NCBI GenBank assembly: GCA_038244535.1
Contig: JBBRTJ010000063.1
Coordinates: 1-23,146 of the forward strand
Direction of reading: 5' to 3'
Source of the DNA: JBBRTJ01 sp038244535
GTDB lineage: Bacteria > Actinomycetota > Acidimicrobiia > Acidimicrobiales > Ilumatobacteraceae
Length of the DNA stretch: 23,146 nt
Shown here: piece by piece, positions 7,606 to 15,017 of the stretch
How the letters are laid out: each line of letters begins with the position of its first letter
Numbering within the stretch: position 1 is the first letter of the stretch
The notes under the pieces: model-generated
Told to the model about the DNA's origin: nothing
Seen by the model: only the letters and a program-made list of their open reading frames with translations
Databases searched by the model: none
Position numbers and translations under genes: made by a program

Positions 7606-8382
7606 ATGACGTCTCGCCGCTTCGCCGACCTCAGGGCCCCCGAGGTCGCCCGCCTCGTCACCGACCGCTCGATCATCGTGCAGCCGCTCGGGGCGGTCGA
7701 GCAGCACGGCCCGCATCTGCCGCTGAGCACTGACCTCCTGGTCGCCGAGGCGGTCGCCGAGGCCACGGTGGCCGCACGGGGCGACGAGTTGGACGTCTGG
7801 CTCCTGCCGCCGCTCGCCTACACCAAGTCCAACGAGCACGCCTGGTCGGCCGGAACGGTCTGGCTGTCGGCGGCCACGCTCATGGCGGTGCTCGACGACC
7901 TCGGTCGCTGCATCGCCACCACGGCCGCCCGCAAGCTCGTGTTCCTCAACGGTCATGGCGGCAACTCGGCGCTCGTGGCCACCGCCAACCGTGAGCTGCG
8001 CCTCGCCCACGGCCTCATGACCTTCCTCGCCCACCCATCCATCCCCGCCGATCAGGGTGGCACGTCCTCGTCGGGCGAGCTGGGGATGGGCATTCACGGC
8101 GGCCATGACGAGACGTCGATGGTGCTGCACCTCGCCCCGCACCTGGTCGACATGAGCACGGCGGTGCGCAACGTGCCCGAGCACCTGGCCGCCAACCGCT
8201 ACGTGCGCTTCGGGGGCAAGGTGGGGTTCGGCTGGTTGTCGTCTGACTTCGGGCCTGACGGCCACATCGGCGACCCCACCGGGGCCAGCGCTGACCACGG
8301 TCGGTACCTGTTCGACGGTGCCGTGACCGCGTTCGGTGAGGCGCTCGTCGAGGTCGCCGCCTTCGAGCTCCCCGTTCGCTGA
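7606..8382 (+). CDS. Creatininase-family metal-dependent amidohydrolase
   Basis: A 258-aa protein with all metal ligands of the creatininase fold at the expected spacing: E32 and H34 in GAVEQHGPHLP, D43 in STD, H117 in NGHGGN and E169 in HGGHDETS. The family hydrolyses amides in cyclic or formylated compounds (creatinine, FAPy intermediates, mycofactocin precursor peptide). The NGHGGN form is typical of the wider family and not specific for creatininase itself, so creatinine is not implied. The protein is cytoplasmic, with no signal peptide. It is the first gene of a two-gene operon with the carbamoyl hydrolase 5 nt downstream, which suggests consecutive hydrolytic steps opening a ring and then removing a ureido group. 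That pairing is an inference. Confidence 0.92.
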   Translation: MTSRRFADLRAPEVARLVTDRSIIVQPLGAVEQHGPHLPLSTDLLVAEAVAEATVAARGDELDVWLLPPLAYTKSNEHAWSAGTVWLSAATLMAVLDDLGRCIATTAARKLVFLNGHGGNSALVATANRELRLAHGLMTFLAHPSIPADQGGTSSSGELGMGIHGGHDETSMVLHLAPHLVDMSTAVRNVPEHLAANRYVRFGGKVGFGWLSSDFGPDGHIGDPTGASADHGRYLFDGAVTAFGEALVEVAAFELPVR

Positions 8383-8387
8383 CGCTC

Positions 8388-9668
8388 ATGAGCGCCCCGC
8401 CCTCGTCATCGCTCGACGACCTGCCCCCCGAACTGAGCGGGCTGCGTGTCGATGGTGGCCGCCTGCTGCGACGCCTCGACGCGCTGGCTGAGATCGGTTC
8501 GATCGACGGGGGTGGCTCGTGCCGCTTGGCGCTCACCGATGCCGATCGGGACGGCCGCGACCTCGTGGTCACCTGGATGCGCGACCTCGGGCTCAGCGTG
8601 ACGATCGACGCCATCGGCAACGCCGTGGGGGTTCGACCGGGCCTTCGCGACGACCTGGCGCCGGTGATGACCGGCAGCCACATCGACACCGTGCGCACGG
8701 GTGGCCGCTACGACGGGAACCTCGGCGTGCTGGCAGGGCTCGAGGTGATCGAGGTGCTGGCCGAGCAGGGCATCACCACGCACCGCCCGCTGGCGGTCGC
8801 CTTCTTCACCGACGAGGAGGGCGCCCGCTTCCAACCCGACATGCTCGGCAGCCTCGTCTACGTCGGGGGCATGGCGATCGAGGACGCACTCGACGTGCGG
8901 GCCATCGACGGTCCCCGCCTCGGCGACGAGCTCGACCGGATCGGCTACTCGGGCCTGACACCATGCCCCGTGGCAGCGGCGCCCCACGCGTTCATCGAGC
9001 TCCACATCGAGCAGGGGCCGCTCCTCGAGGCCGAGGGGTTCACGATCGGTGCCGTGACCGGGGTCCAGGGGATCAGCTGGCAGGAGGTCACCTTCACCGG
9101 GCAGTCGAACCATGCCGGCACCACGCCAATGCGGCTCCGCCATGATGCGGCGTACGCCGCCGCCGAGCTCGTCACGTTTGTGCGCAGGCTTGCCGTCGAG
9201 CTGGGCGGGCACCAGGTCGCCACCGTGGGCCGGGTCGACCTCGACCCGAACCTCGTCAACGTGATCGCGGCCCGCGCCACCTGCACCGTTGACCTGCGCA
9301 ACACCGACGAAGCCACGCTGTGCCGGGCCGAGGCAGCGGTGGCGACCTTCCTCGACGACGTGGCGGCCCGTGAGGGTGTCGGCGTCACCACTCGGCGCCT
9401 GGCCCGCTTCGAGCCGGTGTCGTTCGATCCCGCCACAGTCGATCTGGTCGAGGCGGCGGCGCTGCGGTTAGGTCACACCACGATGCGATTGCCGTCGGGA
9501 GCGGGGCACGACGCTCAGATGCTGTCGCGCCTGTGCCCGACGGCGATGGTGTTCACGCCGTCGGTGGCCGGCATCAGCCACAACCCCGCCGAGCACACCG
9601 ACCCCGCCGATCTCGCTGCGGGGGCCGACGTGCTGTTGCAGGTGCTGCTCGCGCTCACGTCGAGCTGA
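8388..9668 (+). CDS. M20-family N-carbamoyl-amino-acid / allantoate-type amidohydrolase
   Basis: A 426-aa dinuclear-metal hydrolase with the family's full motif set: H98 in GSHIDTV, D109 in GRYDGNLGVL, E143-E144 in FFTDEEGARF, H206 in ELHIEQGPLLE, GQSNHAGTTPM in the dimerisation domain, SGAGHDAQ and GISHNPAEHT near the C terminus. These motifs place it with beta-ureidopropionase, N-carbamoyl-L-amino-acid hydrolase and allantoate amidohydrolase (AmaB/hydantoinase-carbamoylase family). It removes the carbamoyl group from an N-carbamoyl amino acid or allantoate, releasing CO2 and ammonia. It starts 5 nt after the creatininase stop. With the molybdenum hydroxylase, deaminase-like protein and creatininase nearby, purine-ring or hydantoin-type degradation is plausible. 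The exact substrate cannot be read from the sequence. Confidence 0.93.
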   Translation: MSAPPSSSLDDLPPELSGLRVDGGRLLRRLDALAEIGSIDGGGSCRLALTDADRDGRDLVVTWMRDLGLSVTIDAIGNAVGVRPGLRDDLAPVMTGSHIDTVRTGGRYDGNLGVLAGLEVIEVLAEQGITTHRPLAVAFFTDEEGARFQPDMLGSLVYVGGMAIEDALDVRAIDGPRLGDELDRIGYSGLTPCPVAAAPHAFIELHIEQGPLLEAEGFTIGAVTGVQGISWQEVTFTGQSNHAGTTPMRLRHDAAYAAAELVTFVRRLAVELGGHQVATVGRVDLDPNLVNVIAARATCTVDLRNTDEATLCRAEAAVATFLDDVAAREGVGVTTRRLARFEPVSFDPATVDLVEAAALRLGHTTMRLPSGAGHDAQMLSRLCPTAMVFTPSVAGISHNPAEHTDPADLAAGADVLLQVLLALTSS

Positions 9669-9684
9669 CCGCCGGACGCGCCAA

Positions 9685-9711
9685 GTGCCGGCCCCGATGG
9701 GGAGCCGGCAC
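9685..9711. terminator. Hairpin between convergent genes, probable terminator
   Basis: GTGCCGGC (9685-9692) pairs with GCCGGCAC (9704-9711), extended inside by CCC with GGG (one bulged A). It lies after the stop of the carbamoyl hydrolase (9668) and before the stop of the minus-strand binding protein (9763), so it may terminate both. No T-tract. Confidence 0.7.
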
Positions 9712-9762
9712 CTGACACTGGCCTGGAGGGTGTGCGGGGACGATGCCCAGCACGACGGGTGG

Positions 9763-10977
9763 TTACTTGGTGAAGCTGATGCTGCTGTCGATGAAGTCGT
9801 TGGTGGCGATGTCGGACGGCTTGATGGCGGGGTCGACGTCGACCTTCTCGCCCTGGAACACCGGGATCGCCTTCTTGATGAAGTCGGTCAGGCGGGCGTC
9901 GGAGAAGTTGCCGAGCGTCTTGTCGTCACCGTTGTCGACGATGCCGAGCTCGAGCTGGGTCTTCACCGAGTAGTCAGCGGCACCCTGGTCGTACTTCCAG
10001 AAGCTGTCGTAGACCTTGTTGGTGGCGATGATGATCGCGCTGGCCCGAGCCGGCGCCTTGATGAAGTCGATCTGGGCCTGCTGGAACAGCGGCACGAGCG
10101 CCTTCAGGCAGGTCTTGGTCGCGGCGTCGTCGAGCTTGCTCTTCTTGACCGAGAGCGCCTCGGGGTAGACCTGCCAGCCGGTGTCGTAGATGAGCTGGTA
10201 GGCGACGTTGATGGCGCCGGTGTCGAGCGTCTTGTACTGGTACGGCTCGGCGGTGGCGAAGCCCTGGTGGGCGACGTCTTGGGTGGTGAGGATCTTGTCG
10301 CCCTTGTAGTTGAAGTCGACCTTGGCCTGCGGGACGATGCCCTGAGCGACCAGGAAGTCGATGTAGGTGGCGCCCCCGAACACCGTGACGGTGGGGACGA
10401 CCTTGGCGATGTCAGCGATCGTCTTCACACCGGCGTGCTTGTCGGCGTTCCACAGGATGATCTGGGGCGACTTCTCCTGCGGGGCGACGACGGCGACCGT
10501 TGGAGTGTCCTTCTTGAACTTGACGGCCTCGTCGGTCGACACGTAGCCGAACAGGATCGCGTCGTCCTTGTACATCTGGGACACCACGGTCTGGTTGCCG
10601 AGGAACGGGCCACCGGCGCGGATCTCGAGCTGGACACCAGTGGGCTTGCCCTTCACCGTGAGTGAGCCGGCGACGGCCCCCGTGTCCTTCGAGGCCTTGT
10701 AGTCGTCACCCATCAGCTCGTAGGTGGCGCCGTGCTCGGCTTCAGGGAACCAGTCGGTCTGGACGACGACCTTGTCGGGGCAGACGCCCTTGAGGCTGAC
10801 CGCGGTGCCGGCCGCGGCCGTGGTGGTGGCTCCGCCGGCCGCGGCGGTGGTGGTGGCGCCGCCCGTGGCAGCCGTCGTGGTGGCCTTGCTGCCGCTCGAG
10901 CTCGAGCTGCCGCAGGCGGCCAGTACGACGAAGCCTGCCAGCGGGAGGGCGATGAGTGCGGTACGACGGTTCAGCAT
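9763..10977 (-). CDS. ABC transporter substrate-binding lipoprotein, NMT1/ThiY-SsuA type
   Basis: A 404-aa binding protein. The signal sequence has two Arg residues after MLN, a hydrophobic stretch and the lipobox LAAC (C22), followed by a Ser run and a three-copy ATTTAA-type linker, then the periplasmic-binding fold. Segments such as KVVVQTDWFPEAEHGATYEL, ILFGYVSTDEAVKF and EPYQYKTL match the NMT1/ThiY and nitrate/sulfonate/taurine-type clusters. This type binds small heterocyclic or sulfonated organics outside the membrane. AAGGAGA precedes the ATG at a short distance. It is the last gene of the minus operon after the ATPase and permease. The ligand is unknown; the neighbouring catabolic genes suggest a nitrogenous organic compound. 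Confidence 0.93.
   Translation of the reverse strand: MLNRRTALIALPLAGFVVLAACGSSSSSGSKATTTAATGGATTTAAAGGATTTAAAGTAVSLKGVCPDKVVVQTDWFPEAEHGATYELMGDDYKASKDTGAVAGSLTVKGKPTGVQLEIRAGGPFLGNQTVVSQMYKDDAILFGYVSTDEAVKFKKDTPTVAVVAPQEKSPQIILWNADKHAGVKTIADIAKVVPTVTVFGGATYIDFLVAQGIVPQAKVDFNYKGDKILTTQDVAHQGFATAEPYQYKTLDTGAINVAYQLIYDTGWQVYPEALSVKKSKLDDAATKTCLKALVPLFQQAQIDFIKAPARASAIIIATNKVYDSFWKYDQGAADYSVKTQLELGIVDNGDDKTLGNFSDARLTDFIKKAIPVFQGEKVDVDPAIKPSDIATNDFIDSSISFTK
10804..10884 (-). repeat. Three tandem 27-nt copies coding the lipoprotein linker
   Basis: The minus strand reads three consecutive 9-codon units: ATTTAATGG, ATTTAAAGG and ATTTAAAGT (one-letter residues). They lie just after the lipidated Cys and the Ser run, so they form the flexible tether of the binding protein. 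The copies differ mostly at third codon positions. Confidence 0.8.
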
Positions 10978-10980
10978 GGA

Positions 10981-10987
10981 TCTCCTT
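10981..10987 (-). promoter_or_regulatory. Ribosome binding site of the binding lipoprotein
   Basis: AAGGAGA on the minus strand is 3 nt before the ATG at 10977. It is a near-consensus site, stronger than those of the neighbouring genes, as often seen for binding proteins that are made in excess over their permease. Confidence 0.7.
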
Positions 10988-11021
10988 GGGTGGGTGTGAG
11001 TGAGAACGGTGGCGGGAGGGA

Positions 11022-11951
11022 TCACTGGCCGGGCCGGCTGGCCTCGTACCACTTGCCGACGATGCGATTGCCGAGCCAGCCGAAGAACACGAAGAAGGTG
11101 ATGCCCAGGAGCGCTGACAGGATGGCGCACACGAACATCCGGCTGGCCTGGTTGTTGAGGAAGTAGTCGTTGATGAGCTTGCCGAGGCCGGGCGAGCCCT
11201 TGGCGAAGAAGAAGTCGCCCACCACGGCGCCGATGACCGACAGCCCGGCAGAGATCCGAAAGCCCGTGAAGACGGCGGGCATGGCGCCGGGGAGCTGCAG
11301 CTTGGTCAGCCGGGTCGTGCGGCTGGCGCCGTTCAGCGTGAACAGGTCGTGCTGGTTCCGATCGGCGGCCAGCAGCCCGAACAGGGTGTTGGACACGATG
11401 GGAAACAGCGCGATCAGGACTGTGACGATGACGCGACTGCGGAAGTTGTTGCCGAAGAAGTTGATGAGCAGCGGCACCAGGGCCAGGATCGGGATGGCTT
11501 GCAGGGCGATCAGGTAGGGCCACAGTGCCCGCTCGACCCAGCGGGCCTGGCTCATGAGGATCGCCAGGCCCATGCCGATGATGATGGCGATGGCGAGCCC
11601 GAGGGCCGCTGTCTTCGCGGTGAGCAGCGTGGCCTCGATGATCTTCGGCCTGACGTCGTTGACGCCCCAGAAGATCTGGTGGGGAGCGGGTACCAGCAAC
11701 GGCCGGCCGGTGGTCGGCGAAAAGTTGTTCTTGATCGAGTAGGCGAGGGCGTACCAGCCGGCGATGAAGATGGCGAAGACGGCGAGCGGGCCGAGCACGT
11801 CGCTCCACCGGAAGCGCTTGACCTTGAGCGGGGGCGCATCGTCGTCGACCACGGCGAGGGGCGTCTGGGCGGCGGCATCGATGTCGTGCATCGTGGGCTC
11901 GGGGTACGACGCCAGCTCGGGGGCTGACTCGGGAGGCTTGACCTGGGTCAT
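11022..11951 (-). CDS. ABC transporter permease (NMT1/SsuC/ThiX type)
   Basis: A 309-aa membrane protein. After an acidic cytoplasmic N terminus (residues 1-45) there are hydrophobic segments at about 52-72, 108-135, 145-165, 172-195, 235-250 and 273-297, consistent with six helices. The cytoplasmic EAA-type loop is NGASRTTRLTKLQLPGAMPA (about 207-226), including the conserved LP before GA and the following G, as in SsuC/TauC/ThiX permeases. It forms the membrane channel with the adjacent ATPase. The ATG overlaps the ATPase stop by 4 nt (ATGA, 11948-11951), and the binding protein follows 44 nt after its stop. The transported ligand is unknown. Confidence 0.93.
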   Translation of the reverse strand: MTQVKPPESAPELASYPEPTMHDIDAAAQTPLAVVDDDAPPLKVKRFRWSDVLGPLAVFAIFIAGWYALAYSIKNNFSPTTGRPLLVPAPHQIFWGVNDVRPKIIEATLLTAKTAALGLAIAIIIGMGLAILMSQARWVERALWPYLIALQAIPILALVPLLINFFGNNFRSRVIVTVLIALFPIVSNTLFGLLAADRNQHDLFTLNGASRTTRLTKLQLPGAMPAVFTGFRISAGLSVIGAVVGDFFFAKGSPGLGKLINDYFLNNQASRMFVCAILSALLGITFFVFFGWLGNRIVGKWYEASRPGQ

Positions 11952-12724
11952 GCGTGTGCTCCCCGCAGCGCGGCGGACACCTGGCCGCAGAGGTCCGCGA
12001 ACTCGGGCTCGAAGCGCAGGTCGTGCGGCCGGGGGAAGGCGAAGGGCACCTTGAAGTCGCCCACGATCCGGCCGGGACGGGCCGACATGACCAACACCCG
12101 AGTGGAGAGGAACACCGCTTCGTAGATCGAGTGAGTGATGAACAGCGCGGCGAAGCCTTCGTGGTTGAACAGGCTCAGCAGCTCGTCGTTCAGTCGTTCG
12201 CGGGTGATCTCGTCGAGGGCGCCGAATGGTTCGTCGAACAGCCAGACCTTGGGCTTCATGACCAGTGACCGCGCCAACGAGGCCCGCATCTTCATGCCAC
12301 CAGAGAGCTGCTTGGGGTACTTCTGCTCGTGGCCGGTGAGGCCGACAAGGTCGATGGCGGCCCGCACCTTGGCGGCCCGGTCGGAGCGACTGAAGCCTTG
12401 GAGCTCGGCCAGGAGCCCGACGTTGGCCTCGACCGTGCGCCACGGGAGCAACGTGGCGTCCTGGAACACGTACCCGATGCTCTTGCGGTCGACCTTGACC
12501 TTGCCCCTGCTGGGCTCGGTGAGCCCCGACGCGTTGCGCAGGAGCGTGGACTTGCCGCAGCCCGAGGGTCCGACCACGGTCACGAACTCGCCCGGGCTGA
12601 CGTCGAACGACACGGCCGAGAGCGCCTGGGTGCCGTCGGCAAACGTCATGGACACGCCCTCGAACGACAACGTGCCAGACATCGTCGGCGCTGAAACCGG
12701 TTGGGTCGGTGTAGCCGTGCTCAT
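11948..12724 (-). CDS. ABC transporter ATP-binding protein (NMT1/SsuB/TauB type)
   Basis: A 258-aa ATPase with Walker A GPSGCGKST (52-60), Q-loop Q88 in GYVFQDATLLPW, signature LSGGM (140-144), Walker B WLFDEP (161-166) with E165, and H-loop H198 in FITHS. All catalytic motifs are intact. The residues after the signature read KMR where QR is common in this group. The class imports sulfonates, nitrate, taurine or thiamine-precursor-like compounds with a SsuC-type permease and NMT1 binding protein, exactly as encoded here downstream. GAGG (12729-12732) is 4 nt before the ATG. The gene starts 65 nt after the cytosine-deaminase-like stop and may be read from the same transcript or from its own promoter in that gap. 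Confidence 0.95.
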   Translation of the reverse strand: MSTATPTQPVSAPTMSGTLSFEGVSMTFADGTQALSAVSFDVSPGEFVTVVGPSGCGKSTLLRNASGLTEPSRGKVKVDRKSIGYVFQDATLLPWRTVEANVGLLAELQGFSRSDRAAKVRAAIDLVGLTGHEQKYPKQLSGGMKMRASLARSLVMKPKVWLFDEPFGALDEITRERLNDELLSLFNHEGFAALFITHSIYEAVFLSTRVLVMSARPGRIVGDFKVPFAFPRPHDLRFEPEFADLCGQVSAALRGAHA

Positions 12725-12736
12725 AAGACCTCGCTG

Positions 12737-12762
12737 AACCTAGGGCACGAACCCTGTCGGTT
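12737..12762. other. Two-segment inverted repeat upstream of the ABC ATPase
   Basis: AACC (12737-12740) pairs with GGTT (12759-12762), and AGGG (12742-12745) pairs with CCCT (12752-12755), with a 6-nt loop. It lies between the stop of the deaminase-like gene and the ribosome-binding site of the ATPase. It could be an operator or an RNA hairpin that tunes expression between catabolic and transport genes. The function is an inference. Confidence 0.4.
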
Positions 12763-12789
12763 GTGTTGAAGGAGTGTGAAGGCTGTGTT

Positions 12790-13992
12790 TCAGGGTCGAG
12801 GGACGCGCCCAGAGCGGCAGACCACGCGGCCGCGGTGGATGACGAGGCGGTCGCCGGGCGCCGTCCCCATGGCGTGCCGGACGCCCGACGAGGCCAGGGC
12901 CACGAGCTCGGCCGGTGCGCCGGCGGTGATGGTGACGGCTGGGAGACCGAGCGCGAGGCGCCCTGCCCCCGAGACGGCCCAGAGGGCTTCGGCCGGCAGG
13001 AGGTGACCGGCGGTCACGAGCAACGACGCGATCTCGAGGGGGTCGCCGCGGCCCATGGGGTTGAAGGGATCCTGCAGGTTGTCGCCACCCCCGGCGACGA
13101 CGGCGCCCGCGTCGAGCAGCGCCCGCAGGGCCGTGAGGCCCCGAGGCGCCGCCACCGGGCGGTCGCGAGCCTGAAGGAACAGGTTGGTCTGCGGGAGCGT
13201 GACCACGGCGATGCCGGCGGCGGCAATCGCCTCGGCGACCGCCGCCTGGACCTCGACCGGCTGGACGCCCAGGCTCACGCAGTGGCTGGCCGTGACAGGG
13301 TGCGCGAACCCGGAGGCCACGACGTGGGCGAGATGGGCGACGGCCAGCTTGGTCGGGTCGAGGGTCTCGTCGGCGTGCAGGTCGACCGGGACGCCAGCAG
13401 AAGCGGCGGCGTCGAGCACGAGGTCGGTGGCCCCGTCCGGGTCATCGTCGAGGTGGGGGCAGCCCCCGGCCACGTCGGCCCCGGCGTCGAGCGCGGCCCG
13501 CAGGAGCGCGCGCTGCTCGGCCCCGGCGTTCCCGGTCAGCGGGGAGCCCACGAGCGCCACGAGTTGCAGGTCGACGAGGTCGGCCAGGTCGTGGCGAACG
13601 GCCAGGAGCGCCTCGAGGGCGAGCAGCCCGATGTCGGTGGTGACGTCGACGTGGGTGCGGATGGCGGTCGTGCCGTTGGCAACGAGCATGATCGCCGCTC
13701 GCCGAGCCCGCTGGGCGATGTCGAGTGCCGACAACGTCGCCTTGTGCGCCGTCCAGGCATCGATCGCTCCGGGGAGGTCACCGGTGGGGTTGGGCACGAT
13801 GTCGGCCGTGAGTGCCTTGTCGAGGTGGGCGTGCGGCTCGACGAAGGCCGGGAGCAGAAGATGGCCGGCCAGGAGCTCGACGGGCTCACCCGGCATCGCC
13901 GTGATGGCCGGGGCGACCTCGGCGATGAGAGCGCCCTTGATGCGCACGTCGGCGACGGAGCCGTCGGGCAGGGTGACCGCTCGCAGCAGCAT
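12790..13992 (-). CDS. Cytosine deaminase/AtzC-family metal-dependent amidohydrolase
   Basis: A 400-aa amidohydrolase that retains the full active site of the CodA/AtzC group: H54 and H56 in EPHAHLDKA, H206 and E209 in HADE, H237 in TASHC, and D304 in GGGDNLQDPFNPMG. The segment LPQTNLFLQ corresponds to the CodA substrate-side strand. The family deaminates cytosine, isoguanine or creatinine, or removes alkylamines from triazines. The intact motifs contrast with the incomplete site of the other amidohydrolase in this window. The ATG at 13992 overlaps the upstream stop by one base (TGATG) and starts the first strand (MLLRAVTL). It belongs to the LLM and MTHFR-like operon, so deamination of the product or precursor of the monooxygenase is plausible. 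Substrate unknown. Confidence 0.92.
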   Translation of the reverse strand: MLLRAVTLPDGSVADVRIKGALIAEVAPAITAMPGEPVELLAGHLLLPAFVEPHAHLDKALTADIVPNPTGDLPGAIDAWTAHKATLSALDIAQRARRAAIMLVANGTTAIRTHVDVTTDIGLLALEALLAVRHDLADLVDLQLVALVGSPLTGNAGAEQRALLRAALDAGADVAGGCPHLDDDPDGATDLVLDAAASAGVPVDLHADETLDPTKLAVAHLAHVVASGFAHPVTASHCVSLGVQPVEVQAAVAEAIAAAGIAVVTLPQTNLFLQARDRPVAAPRGLTALRALLDAGAVVAGGGDNLQDPFNPMGRGDPLEIASLLVTAGHLLPAEALWAVSGAGRLALGLPAVTITAGAPAELVALASSGVRHAMGTAPGDRLVIHRGRVVCRSGRVPRP

Positions 13993-15017
13993 CAGGCGGC
14001 CCTCAGCGAGCGCACGACCGTGGTGACCGCGGTGAGCGCAGCGGCCTCGTCGCCGGGAGGCACCGCGGTGCCGACATCGATCCCCGCCACTCGGGGCAAG
14101 GCGAGCACGGCGCCGGCGAAGCGCACGGCTTCGTCGATGCCGGCGACGGCCGGATCGCGGGCGTCGCCGATTCGTTGGACGAAGCCCGGGGGGAGCTCGA
14201 GGCCGGTGAAGGTGCGGAGCAGCGCGAGCGACGACGCGCTGCACACGAGCGGCACGCAGACCAGGTAGGCGACGTCACCGGCACCTGCTCGGTCGGCGGC
14301 ATCGATGAAGGCGGCAACCCGGGCGGCGGTACCGGCGTGGTTCACGAAGCACACGCGAGCGCCGGCCTTGACCTTTTCGGCCAGTCGGGTGGCGCGTCGT
14401 TCGACCGGTGGAGCGACCGGGTTCTCGGCCACGGAGCACAGCACGCCGGCATCCCGGGCAAGGGACACGAGCTGGGTGGAGTCGAGGTCGAACACCGGGG
14501 CGGCATCGGGGCGGTGGCCGCGGGTGGTGTGGTCTCCGGTGATGCAGTGAACGGCAGCGCCGATGTCGGCCAGTGCCGCCAGCTCGCCTTCGAGTGCGAC
14601 CCGGTTGCGATCCCGGCAGTTGAGGCCGGCCCAGGGCCGTACGCCTTCCATCGCGACGAGGGCGGCCCGATACGACGGGGGGTACTGGACGCGCGCCCAT
14701 CCGGTGTCACCGAACAGCACGGCATCAACCACCCCGGCGAGCGCCGCCGCCGCCCGCCGCGTCCCCGTCGCATCGAGGGCGGGCTCGGGGAGGTCGACGA
14801 CCACCAGCGGGCGCCCATGGCGAGCCTCGAGCAGGGGATCGGCTCGGGCGAGACGTGGTGTCCCGCCCATCCAGGCCACCGTCTCACGGCCGACGAACGG
14901 ACAGCGCCGATCGCCGACCTCGCATCCACCGTCGGCCTCGACCCCGCCGCATGGCCCGAAGGTCATGTGCTTCGGGCAGGCCACGGCGACCACGGCCGGG
15001 GGCGCCATCGAGGTCAT
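13992..15017 (-). CDS. MTHFR-like protein with N-terminal MTHFR_C cysteine module
   Basis: A 341-aa protein. Residues 14-39 carry C14, C23, C32 and C39 in CPKHMTFGPCGG and CEVGDRRCP, which match the MTHFR_C (cysteine-rich) module. The rest has the TIM-barrel motifs of methylenetetrahydrofolate reductase: NCRDRNR (133-139), ITGD (159-162), AENP and EKVKAGARVCFVNHAG, the last usually having Gln where this has Asn. A role in transferring or oxidising a one-carbon unit on tetrahydrofolate is the family expectation. The order (cysteine module first) differs from the more familiar C-terminal position. The start at 15017 overlaps the LLM stop (ATGA, 15014-15017); an in-frame ATG at 15008 is an alternative. 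It is translationally coupled to the flanking genes. Confidence 0.87.
   Translation of the reverse strand: MTSMAPPAVVAVACPKHMTFGPCGGVEADGGCEVGDRRCPFVGRETVAWMGGTPRLARADPLLEARHGRPLVVVDLPEPALDATGTRRAAAALAGVVDAVLFGDTGWARVQYPPSYRAALVAMEGVRPWAGLNCRDRNRVALEGELAALADIGAAVHCITGDHTTRGHRPDAAPVFDLDSTQLVSLARDAGVLCSVAENPVAPPVERRATRLAEKVKAGARVCFVNHAGTAARVAAFIDAADRAGAGDVAYLVCVPLVCSASSLALLRTFTGLELPPGFVQRIGDARDPAVAGIDEAVRFAGAVLALPRVAGIDVGTAVPPGDEAAALTAVTTVVRSLRAA

Noticed and set aside
7606..8382. True creatininase (creatinine to creatine)
   Set aside because: The metal ligands match, but the NGHGGN motif is shared by many creatininase-fold amidohydrolases and no creatinase gene is present.
9685..10665. Open frame of about 326 codons on the + strand over the binding protein gene
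   Set aside because: It is antisense to a clear lipoprotein with signal peptide, lipobox and ribosome-binding site, and has no recognisable motifs.
12763..14268. Open frame of about 501 codons on the + strand over the CodA/AtzC-like gene
   Set aside because: Gly/Asp/Arg-rich composition with no domain; the minus-strand gene keeps all metal ligands.
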